Made by a program: the position numbers and the translations under genes | Shown here: positions 6,088 through 11,595 of the stretch, one piece after another | How positions within the stretch are numbered: position 1 is the stretch's first letter | How the letters are laid out: the number at the start of each line of letters is the position of its first letter | Notes under the pieces: model-generated | What the model was told of the DNA's origin: nothing | Database searches by the model: none | The model's input: only the letters and a program-made list of their open reading frames with translations | Source of the DNA: Spirochaetaceae bacterium | GTDB taxonomy: Bacteria; Spirochaetota; Spirochaetia; CADAEX01 | Direction of reading: 5' to 3' | NCBI GenBank assembly: GCA_009778835.1 | Contig: WRFK01000031.1 | Location: forward strand, 1-11,595 | DNA length: 11,595 nucleotides

Positions 6088-6117
6088 TTGACAAAAACAA
6101 AGAGTTGTCGTGATAAT
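6088..6117 (+). promoter_or_regulatory. promoter of the TM2/DUF2752 operon, with overlapping dyad
   Basis: A perfect TTGACA (6088-6093) and GATAAT (6112-6117, 5/6 match) are separated by 18 nt. An interrupted inverted repeat spans the promoter: TTATCA (6081-6086) and GACAA (6090-6094) mirror TTGTC (6105-6109) and TGATAA (6111-6116). The leader of about 70 nt contains a possible hairpin, AAACAC (6129-6134) with GTGTTT (6147-6152). Confidence 0.65.
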
Positions 6118-6192
6118 CATTACAGATAAAACACTAAACAAGCTTGGTGTTTGAGACAGTAAAAAGAGCTATGCCTAAATAAGGAGTTTATA

Positions 6193-6531
6193 ATGAGTAA
6201 TAATTTTGAAAGAGGAAGCGATGAAGTTTTTTGCCGTTCCTGCGGTTCTGTTATAAAAAAAGAAGCGGAAATATGTCCTAAATGCGGAGTCCGGCAAAGA
6301 GGCGCAGATATTTTAGCTAATACATCAAAAAAATGGATTACTACTTTGTTGCTCGCTATTTTTGTTGGTACTTTTGGAGTTCATCGTTTTTATGTAGGAA
6401 AAATCGGAACAGGAGTTTTAATGCTTTTAACTCTTGGCGGCTGCGGCATCTGGACAGTTATTGATATTATATTGATTGCAACCGGATCTTTTAAAGATGC
6501 TGATGGTAATCCCATAACAATGAAAGATTAA
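6193..6531 (+). CDS. zinc-ribbon TM2-domain membrane protein
   Basis: A 112-residue protein. Residues 14-31 form a zinc ribbon of two CxxC knuckles (C14/C17 and C28/C31; CRSC, CPKC), facing the cytoplasm by inference. It is followed by a TM2 domain: a first hydrophobic span near 49-66, the conserved GVHRFYVGK turn (62-70), and a second span near 71-97 with D91. TM2 proteins are common small bacterial membrane proteins with no settled function. AAGGAG (6181-6186) lies 6 nt before the ATG. The DUF2752 gene starts 5 nt after its stop, so the two form an operon. Confidence 0.92.
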   Translation: MSNNFERGSDEVFCRSCGSVIKKEAEICPKCGVRQRGADILANTSKKWITTLLLAIFVGTFGVHRFYVGKIGTGVLMLLTLGGCGIWTVIDIILIATGSFKDADGNPITMKD

Positions 6532-6536
6532 GTTTT

Positions 6537-6839
6537 GTGCAAAATAAAATATCGGGCTTTTTAAGAAAAAACAATTTGTTTGTCAAACTCTTTTTTATAC
6601 TTATGGCAGTTTTTGTTTTTTATAATATCCCAAAAAATTATCTTGGAGATGAATTTCCTATTTGCATTTTTAAAAATATTTTTCATATTGAATGTCTTGG
6701 CTGCGGAACAACAAGGGCTTTCTGGAGCATCCTTCACCTGCGGTTTAAAGAAGCCCTTGAGTATAACAGATTATCGATTATTACATTTCCGTTATTAACC
6801 TTTTCTATTGCGCACTGGATATTCAGGCGGAGAAGGTGA
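6537..6839 (+). CDS. DUF2752 family membrane protein
   Basis: A 100-residue protein starting with GTG, 5 nt after the TM2 gene stop codon. No clear Shine-Dalgarno is visible, so translation is probably coupled to the upstream gene. Hydrophobic spans lie near 15-29 and 80-95. The family signature is clear: ECLGCGTTRAFW (52-63), matching the CPGCG-TRA pattern with Pro replaced by Leu, followed by L..RFKEALEYN (68-77). The function of DUF2752 is unknown; pairing with TM2 proteins occurs in other bacteria. An internal ATG near 6604 would remove the first hydrophobic segment and is less likely. Its TGA directly abuts the stop codon of the convergent phosphoesterase gene. Confidence 0.88.
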   Translation: MQNKISGFLRKNNLFVKLFFILMAVFVFYNIPKNYLGDEFPICIFKNIFHIECLGCGTTRAFWSILHLRFKEALEYNRLSIITFPLLTFSIAHWIFRRRR

Positions 6840-7529
6840 TCAAATATCTAATTTTATTATATTTTGATATAATGCATAAAATTTGTTATTAATATTTTTA
6901 TCCAAATGGTAATGGCCGAAAAACCATTTTTTATATTCTATCTTTTTTTCTATTTCTTCAAGAAAATCGCTCAATTCATTTTCTTTATTATATACTTCGT
7001 TATCTGTTTCCAAAACATGTATTATATTTGTCGGAGCAGTGTGGGTAATAATATAATCCACACTCCAGTCATTTTTATTCAGGCTGTCTATTGCGTCATC
7101 GTATTCTTCCTGTGATGGCATTTCTTCTTCCCACCACGATACTCCCTCTCTTCTTAAGGCTTTATCAATTGATCTCGCGCCGCCAAATGAAAGAATTTTC
7201 TTGTTGTCTATCGTAAATATCTGGCCCCTTGTTAAGTGTTTAATGCTGTTGCTTATATTATGTATTTTGCCGTTATTCCAGAGTTCTGTTTCATAACTGT
7301 TTATTAAATCAAAATTTTCATGATTTCCATCTACAAATAGTGTTGTGTAATTTTTCCCTTCAAACCAGGTTTTCCAGTGTTCTTGTATTTTTTTCTCCCA
7401 AATAAATCCAAAATCGCCTGCAACTATTAAGTAATCCTCTTTTGTTAATGATTCTTGTTCTTTAAAAAGTTTGTCGTTTAATTTGGAAGTATCTATTCCA
7501 CCATGTGTATCGCCGGTTACGTATATCAT
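6840..7529 (-). CDS. calcineurin-like metallophosphoesterase
   Basis: A 229-residue protein with all metal-ligand motifs of the calcineurin-like phosphoesterase fold: GDTHG with D7 and H9, AGDFG with D39, GNHE with N69 and H70, THTAP with H163, and GHYH with H206 and H208. The segment GGARSIDKALRREGVSWWEEE (116-136) is a variant of one seen in small stand-alone phosphoesterases from Firmicutes, phages and other bacteria. It is probably a cytoplasmic dinuclear-metal phosphatase or phosphodiesterase; the substrate is unknown. The upstream ribosome site is weak (AAGAAG). It lies 140 nt after pepF on the same strand and may be co-transcribed or driven from the region with the hairpin at 7542-7564. 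Confidence 0.9.
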   Translation of the reverse strand: MIYVTGDTHGGIDTSKLNDKLFKEQESLTKEDYLIVAGDFGFIWEKKIQEHWKTWFEGKNYTTLFVDGNHENFDLINSYETELWNNGKIHNISNSIKHLTRGQIFTIDNKKILSFGGARSIDKALRREGVSWWEEEMPSQEEYDDAIDSLNKNDWSVDYIITHTAPTNIIHVLETDNEVYNKENELSDFLEEIEKKIEYKKWFFGHYHLDKNINNKFYALYQNIIKLDI

Positions 7530-7541
7530 TGATTCTTCTTT

Positions 7542-7564
7542 TATATAAGACCTTTGCTTATATA
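7542..7564. repeat. 8-bp inverted repeat just upstream of the phosphoesterase start
   Basis: TATATAAG (7542-7549) and CTTATATA (7557-7564) are perfect inverted copies around ACCTTTG, ending 12 nt before the phosphoesterase ATG at 7529. In mRNA it would form an A:U-rich hairpin next to the ribosome site; in DNA it could be an operator or a promoter -10 region. It lacks the T-run of a terminator. Confidence 0.5.
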
Positions 7565-7589
7565 TTTGCGGAGTCGCCTGGCAAAGCTA

Positions 7590-7673
7590 CTATTGTGTTT
7601 GTGCAGGCATCTCATTAAAATCCAACATCTGGACATCTGTCCCGTTGCTTATTATTCCAACTTTGGCGCTCAT
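7590..7673 (-). CDS. possible 27-codon ORF coupled to pepF (doubtful)
   Basis: The ATG at 7673..7671 overlaps the pepF TGA (7672..7670) as ATGA, a classic translational-coupling arrangement. It begins MSAKVGIISNGTDVQMLDF and ends at tandem TAG TAG after 27 codons. No Shine-Dalgarno and no recognisable family. In the +1 frame a second short open stretch continues with SFARRLRKYISKGLI to a stop near 7540, so this could be the residue of a longer frameshifted gene, or chance. Confidence 0.2.
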   Translation of the reverse strand: MSAKVGIISNGTDVQMLDFNEMPAQTQ

Positions 7674-9514
7674 TTTCTGTTTTCATCCATAAGTGCTATT
7701 TCTGAAAATTCATCTATTATCTGCCTGATATAGTCTATACTGTCAAGCCAGAACAGTTCATTTTCAATATCAAAACCTGCCTGTTGTGCGATTTCCATAC
7801 TTGTTTTTTTTCCGGACTCTTTAAGTATGCTATTATACTGATCCGGAAAACCAGTTTTATCTGAAAGATATTTTTTGTAAAGCGCTATTCCAAAAAGCTG
7901 TCCAAATGCATAAGGATAGTTATAGAAACTTAAGGAGGGAATATAATAATGCCCTTTAACAGCCCACATATATTGATGATATGTTTTTTTTCTTATGCTG
8001 TTTCCATAAGCTTTTTTTTGCGCATCCTTCATAATGCTTGAAAATTCCCGCGCCGCAATATCTCCTTTTTCTCTTCGCGCAAATATCTCTTTTTCAAAAT
8101 AAAATCTTGAAAGAATATCTACAATTACCTGAGTAACTTCCTGAAGAAACATTTCCATTAAAAATAACTTATCTGCATTATCCTGCGTTTCTGTTATTGC
8201 CCTGTCAAATATCATTATTTCGGAAAAAATCGATGCGGTTTCCGCAAGAGTCATGGGGTAGTTGTGGTGTATTATGCTTTCATTTTTCAAAATCTCGTTA
8301 TGCCATGCATGCCCGAGTTCATGAGCAAGTGTTGAAACAGAAGAAAATGAATTATTATAGTTGCATAATATCCTGCTCTCTTTTGCAAGAGGAAAACTTA
8401 TGCAATATGCTCCGCCTACTTTTCCTTTGTGGGGAATAGTATCGACCCACCGTTTGCTGAATGCATTTTCGGCAAATGAACCCATTTCAGGATAAAAATT
8501 TCTAAATGTTTCTGTTACAAAATTTACTGCTTCCTGAAATGGCCATGAAGATATATCTTTGGTGTCTCCTGCTTTTGTTTTTTTCTCTTTTACCGGCAGA
8601 GGGGCGAAAAGATCATAAAAAGCAAGTTTTTTTACTCCAAGCAAAGATGCTTTAGCATTAAGATATTTATGAAATGATGGAAGTGATTTTTCAATAGCGC
8701 TTATAAGAGCTGTTAATGTATTTTCTGTTACTCTTGATTGAAAAACAGATTTCTCAATAATTGATTTCCATCTTCTCCGTTTATTAAGAATTATTCCTGT
8801 TCCTTTAACGCCGTTAAGCGCATAAGCAAGAGGAATTTCCGCGCTCTTCCATGCTTTAATCTCTTTTTTAAAAGCTTTTTTTCTTGTTTTTCTGCTTTTT
8901 GAAAAAGCAAGGGCTCTAAGTTGAGTTACTGTTTTTTTCGAACCCTTTTTTCCCCAGGAGACATTCAGATCGGATGAAATTGCTTCCTGTAATCGTGACC
9001 AGGAATTTGCGCCCGGCTGAAGCAGTTCTTCCACAATTGCTTCCATTTCCCTGGAAAGCTGATGTTTTTTTAATACTAATGTTTCATTGAGAAAAAGCGT
9101 ATAGTTTTGTAAAAAAGATTTTTTTTTCGCAATATTATTTATTTGCTGCTGAGAAAGGGTAAAATTTTTTCTGAACATTGTTTTTGCTTTATATAGTTTA
9201 AGTTTTTCTTTTTCAAGATTATTAAGCTCTCTGATTATTTCCGCATCTGCTGTCTGTGTTGAGTAATTTGCATAACAATAGGAATATAAATTTTTATAAA
9301 TAGCCTCTGCATGTTCAATTTTTTTTATTACAGATTCAATCCACTGCTCATCTGTTTTATTGGAATTATTCTTATTTTTGACAATATCAGACAGTTGCTG
9401 AAATTCAATTAACATTTTCTCTTTGTCTTCTGTATAAGAGGTATCATCCAACCCTTTATAAATAGTAAAAAGATTCCATAAAGGCATATTATGCTCTACT
9501 TTTATCTTATCCAT
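7670..9514 (-). CDS. pepF: oligoendopeptidase F, M3 family zinc metallopeptidase
   Basis: A 614-residue protein, the usual length for PepF/M3B peptidases. The zinc site HELGH is at H398, E399 and H402, and the third ligand lies in LAETAS (E425). The flanking GGAYCISFPLAKESRILCNYNNSFSSVSTLAHE (367-399) and the late YMWAVKGHYYIPSLSFYNYPYAFGQLFG block near 524-551 are characteristic. The N-terminal 200 residues are mostly helical, rich in Lys and Glu, and form the lid over the channel. It has no signal peptide, so it acts in the cytoplasm cutting short peptides. The ATG at 9514 is supported by GAGGGAG (9524..9518). Confidence 0.95.
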   Translation of the reverse strand: MDKIKVEHNMPLWNLFTIYKGLDDTSYTEDKEKMLIEFQQLSDIVKNKNNSNKTDEQWIESVIKKIEHAEAIYKNLYSYCYANYSTQTADAEIIRELNNLEKEKLKLYKAKTMFRKNFTLSQQQINNIAKKKSFLQNYTLFLNETLVLKKHQLSREMEAIVEELLQPGANSWSRLQEAISSDLNVSWGKKGSKKTVTQLRALAFSKSRKTRKKAFKKEIKAWKSAEIPLAYALNGVKGTGIILNKRRRWKSIIEKSVFQSRVTENTLTALISAIEKSLPSFHKYLNAKASLLGVKKLAFYDLFAPLPVKEKKTKAGDTKDISSWPFQEAVNFVTETFRNFYPEMGSFAENAFSKRWVDTIPHKGKVGGAYCISFPLAKESRILCNYNNSFSSVSTLAHELGHAWHNEILKNESIIHHNYPMTLAETASIFSEIMIFDRAITETQDNADKLFLMEMFLQEVTQVIVDILSRFYFEKEIFARREKGDIAAREFSSIMKDAQKKAYGNSIRKKTYHQYMWAVKGHYYIPSLSFYNYPYAFGQLFGIALYKKYLSDKTGFPDQYNSILKESGKKTSMEIAQQAGFDIENELFWLDSIDYIRQIIDEFSEIALMDENRK

Positions 9515-9795
9515 AGTCTCCCTCTTATATTATTCCGAATATATTTAAGATTATAATATAATATGAAAATTATAGCAGCAGAGAAATTATATTATAAAAA
9601 TAATATTATTATCTCCCTTTTGCTACATTATGCAGTAAAATGCAGAAAGTTATCAAATATATGACAGGTATGTAAAGCAACCACATATATAAAAAAGTTG
9701 TTTAATAATACATTAACAAGATGTAAAATATAGTAATTTTCTGATAGCATGAAACAAAAAATAATTAATTCTTACTGAATCGGGGAAAAATTCAT
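9515..9795. other. divergent intergenic region between pepF and the GGDEF gene
   Basis: A 281-nt, strongly AT-rich gap. On the minus strand exact TATAAT hexamers occur at 9555..9550 and 9574..9569 and either could be the pepF -10; neither has a good -35. On the plus side no promoter stands out: TTGTTT (9698-9703) and TAAAAT (9724-9729) are 20 nt apart, which is too far. No RNA gene, terminator or repeat array is seen. Confidence 0.4.
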
Positions 9796-10956
9796 ATGCG
9801 AAAATTTCTGAAACAATGGCGATATTATTCGCTCGGACGTGATGAATATCGGAAATGTATGGATAAAATATTTATCAATAATCTTTACAATCTGCGGCAG
9901 GCAAATATTGCGGTAATTGTCGTAGGGTTTTGTTTTACGCTTTTTCCTCTTTTAATCGAAAATAACTTTTTCAAGGCAGGCGTTCAATTAGTACTGGTTG
10001 TTGTTGCAGCATTACTTTGTATTTTTGTAAGCCATAAAATTAGTCAGCACAAACAGGGAAGGCATATAAATAAACGTCTTATCTACACTCAGATCATTTT
10101 ATATTACGCAAATATTATATTGTTTGGAATATATTTAGGAATATTTGCAAACCCGGAGAAATTAGCTGTATCTTTTATGGGGATTTTAATTTGCGCGTTG
10201 TGTCTTTTTAACATATCACCATTGTTTAGCCTTTATTCCACACTTGGAGCAATTTCCCTTTTTATAGCAGCCAGTATTTTTATCAAGACTCCCGGGAATT
10301 ATAGTTTTGATATAGTAAATGTATTATTTGCAGGGTGTGTTGCTCAGTTTTTTGGTTGGAAGATTACCATGTTCAGAATGTCATTGGCATCATCTGCAGG
10401 CAAACTGGAAGAAGAACGCAACAGGTATTATGGACAGAGCCTTCTGGATGAATTGACTCAACTAAAAAATCGCAGGGATTTTATGCAGACTTTTCAGAGA
10501 TTTCTTTCCAACTACCGGCAGTCGGATAATTTTCTTTGTATTGCCATGATAGATATTGATTTCTTTAAGAACTATAATGATTATTATGGTCATGCCAAAG
10601 GGGATGAGTGTCTGTGTGCTGTAGGTAAAGCATTAAAAGACTTAAATGAGAGAATGGGTATATATGCCGCAAGAGTTGGAGGAGAAGAATTCGCCCTGAT
10701 ATGGTTTGAAAAAGAAGTAGCTAACGTAGGCAATGTTACTTCAGAGATAAGCCAGATGATAAGCAATTTGAATATCCATCATGAGAGATCAAATATAGCG
10801 TCGAATATAACTGTCAGCATTGGAGTACAGGTGGTACAATGCGGTTCTCACTATGATCTGCACACTTTATATGATTTAGCAGATAAGGCTCTTTACACTG
10901 CAAAAAGGAACGGACGCAACCAGATAGTCATTAATTCAAGTCTCTCTATAGCATAG
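9796..10956 (+). CDS. membrane-bound GGDEF diguanylate cyclase
   Basis: A 386-residue protein. About six hydrophobic segments (roughly 35-55, 61-79, 95-116, 122-141, 143-163, 170-190) form an N-terminal membrane sensor of no type I recognise. A short helical linker (KLEEERNRYYGQS) leads to a complete GGDEF domain: DELTQLKNRRDF (218-229), metal-binding IDIDFF (252-257), NDYYGHAKGDECL (261-273), the active-site motif GGEEF (295-299), and LYTAKRNGRNQI (366-377). It should make c-di-GMP from two GTP. The allosteric inhibitory site is degenerate: the RxxD position five residues before GGEEF reads RMGI (286-289), with the Asp lost, so product inhibition is probably weak. GGGGA (9782-9786) lies 9 nt before the ATG. 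No EAL domain or effector lies nearby. Confidence 0.93.
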   Translation: MRKFLKQWRYYSLGRDEYRKCMDKIFINNLYNLRQANIAVIVVGFCFTLFPLLIENNFFKAGVQLVLVVVAALLCIFVSHKISQHKQGRHINKRLIYTQIILYYANIILFGIYLGIFANPEKLAVSFMGILICALCLFNISPLFSLYSTLGAISLFIAASIFIKTPGNYSFDIVNVLFAGCVAQFFGWKITMFRMSLASSAGKLEEERNRYYGQSLLDELTQLKNRRDFMQTFQRFLSNYRQSDNFLCIAMIDIDFFKNYNDYYGHAKGDECLCAVGKALKDLNERMGIYAARVGGEEFALIWFEKEVANVGNVTSEISQMISNLNIHHERSNIASNITVSIGVQVVQCGSHYDLHTLYDLADKALYTAKRNGRNQIVINSSLSIA

Positions 10957-11090
10957 GTACATTATAGGGAGGCTGCAAGAATACAATGTTGCGAAGCACC
11001 CATGTTCCGGACTTGCTCATTGAGGCTTTGTGGTCAGGGCAGTGGCTCATTAGATTCGAATTGATTACTGCAAAGGATTATAATTAAAAG
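10957..11090. other. intergenic region with a G+C-rich core of unknown nature
   Basis: Between the GGDEF and carboxypeptidase genes, about 10966-11052 is clearly richer in G and C than the rest of the intergenic DNA in the window. A 25-codon minus-strand ORF, beginning MSKSGTWVLRNIVFLQPP and ending TAG at 10952, reads through part of it but has no ribosome site I trust. It may be a fragment of a dispersed repeat or of a lost gene. No terminator hairpin is seen after the GGDEF gene. Confidence 0.3.
11079..11084 (+). promoter_or_regulatory. -10 hexamer of the carboxypeptidase gene, positioned for a leaderless transcript
   Basis: An exact TATAAT is followed by six bases (TAAAAG) and the ATG at 11091. 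AAAGGA at 11072-11077 is 13 nt from the ATG, too far for an efficient Shine-Dalgarno. The nearest -35-like hexamer, TTGATT at 11061-11066, is too close (12-nt spacer). Confidence 0.5.
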
Positions 11091-11595
11091 ATGCTTTATA
11101 AAAAAACAATTGTTCTTGTTTTGCCAATTTTATTTTTTTTCTGTTTTCCGCTTCAGGCATTTGATTTTTCTCAGCCAGAGCTTTTTTCCCATTCAGCAGT
11201 TCTATATGATTTTAATTCCGGTTTTCTTCTTTATGAAAAAAATGCAGATGAAATAATTCCACCTGCATCTATGGCAAAACTTATGACGTTACACATTGTA
11301 TTCAATGCTGTACGGGAAGGATATCTTTCTTTTGATAAATATATTCCAATAAGCAAACAATCTTCATTTATATCTAGTCCTCCTAGATCTTCTTTAATGT
11401 TTGTTGAAGAGGGTCAGATCGTTACGTTACTAGAGCTTATGAAGGGGCTTGCGGTCTCTTCGGGAAATGATGCGGGTATTGCAGTTGCAGAGGCTGTTGC
11501 AGGTTCTGTCTCTGCATTTGTTGATCTGATGAATAACGAAGCAAAGAAACTTGGGCTTGAAAAAACATTTTTTGTTGATACTTCGGGATATAGCG
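11091..11595 (+). CDS. D-alanyl-D-alanine carboxypeptidase (penicillin-binding protein, DacA/DacF type), 5' part
   Basis: The first 168 residues of a peptidase S11 protein; the family is usually 380-430 residues, so more than half lies beyond the window. A signal peptide occupies residues 1-23 (hydrophobic TIVLVLPILFFFCFP, then LQA before F24). The catalytic SxxK tetrad is S60-M-A-K63 within PPASMAKLMT, and the second motif SxN is S124-G-N126 within AVSSGNDA. The third motif KTG is off the edge. The enzyme trims the terminal D-Ala from peptidoglycan stem peptides in the periplasm. No frameshift or truncation is visible in the part present. Confidence 0.93.
   Translation, partial: MLYKKTIVLVLPILFFFCFPLQAFDFSQPELFSHSAVLYDFNSGFLLYEKNADEIIPPASMAKLMTLHIVFNAVREGYLSFDKYIPISKQSSFISSPPRSSLMFVEEGQIVTLLELMKGLAVSSGNDAGIAVAEAVAGSVSAFVDLMNNEAKKLGLEKTFFVDTSGYS

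Noticed and set aside
6580..6798. 72-codon ORF in another frame of the DUF2752 gene
   Set aside because: The DUF2752 signature CLGCG-TRAFW is in the 6537 frame; the other frame is a shadow.
6906..7115. 69-codon Phe/Tyr-rich plus-strand ORF opposite the phosphoesterase
   Set aside because: All phosphoesterase metal motifs are on the minus strand; the hydrophobic look is a composition artefact of AT-rich antisense.
8197..8439. 80-codon plus-strand ORF inside pepF
   Set aside because: It lies antisense to the HELGH region of pepF and has no supporting features.
1..11595. CRISPR array, insertion sequence, prophage or integrase-flanked island
   Set aside because: No regularly spaced repeats, transposase, integrase or phage structural motifs were found; the tRNA genes present show no duplicated 3' ends that would mark attachment sites.

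Overview
The window is AT-rich bacterial DNA holding two complete tRNA genes, the start of a third, nine apparently intact complete protein genes, one broken toxin gene with its surviving antitoxin gene, a small decayed gene fragment, a doubtful 27-codon ORF and the start of a D,D-carboxypeptidase gene that runs off the right edge. The flavour is spirochaete-like (Treponema-type). The grounds are a RarA ATPase with a long fused C-terminal domain, an M3 oligoendopeptidase F, a short signal-peptide beta-barrel protein ending in Phe, a BrnT/BrnA locus and a fragment of an 'AYGNGKFVAVG' propeller repeat. This is a family-level impression; no rRNA or other decisive marker is present.

Layout. 1-150: minus-strand tRNA pair, tRNA-His(GTG) followed by a tRNA cut by the window edge, with a promoter. 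197-2401: minus-strand rarA fusion. 2539-3099: plus-strand NUDIX hydrolase, whose stop codon touches a convergent tRNA-Cys(GCA) gene. 3227-4597: plus-strand B12-binding-type radical SAM enzyme. 4653-5195: outer-membrane-type protein. 5196-5493: no intact gene, but an orphan-looking promoter and a C-terminal propeller remnant. 5494-6009: minus-strand brnTA operon with an out-of-frame internal deletion in the toxin gene. 6193-6839: two-gene membrane operon (zinc-ribbon TM2 protein, then a DUF2752 protein). 6840-9514: minus-strand pepF, a possible 27-codon ORF and a calcineurin-like phosphoesterase. 9796-10956: membrane-bound GGDEF diguanylate cyclase. 11091-end: penicillin-binding D-Ala-D-Ala carboxypeptidase.

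The window is mostly housekeeping plus small accessory modules rather than one coordinated system. The most unusual signal is regulatory. Four start codons (rarA, NUDIX, brnT, carboxypeptidase) each sit exactly 6 nt after a TATAAT or TATACT hexamer and have no well-placed Shine-Dalgarno sequence. This is the geometry expected if transcription starts on the A of ATG, giving leaderless mRNAs. brnA, the TM2 gene, the outer-membrane gene and pepF instead have clear Shine-Dalgarno sequences. The second notable point is the brn locus: the antitoxin is intact under a consensus promoter with a perfect palindrome in its spacer, while the toxin has lost its middle and its reading frame.
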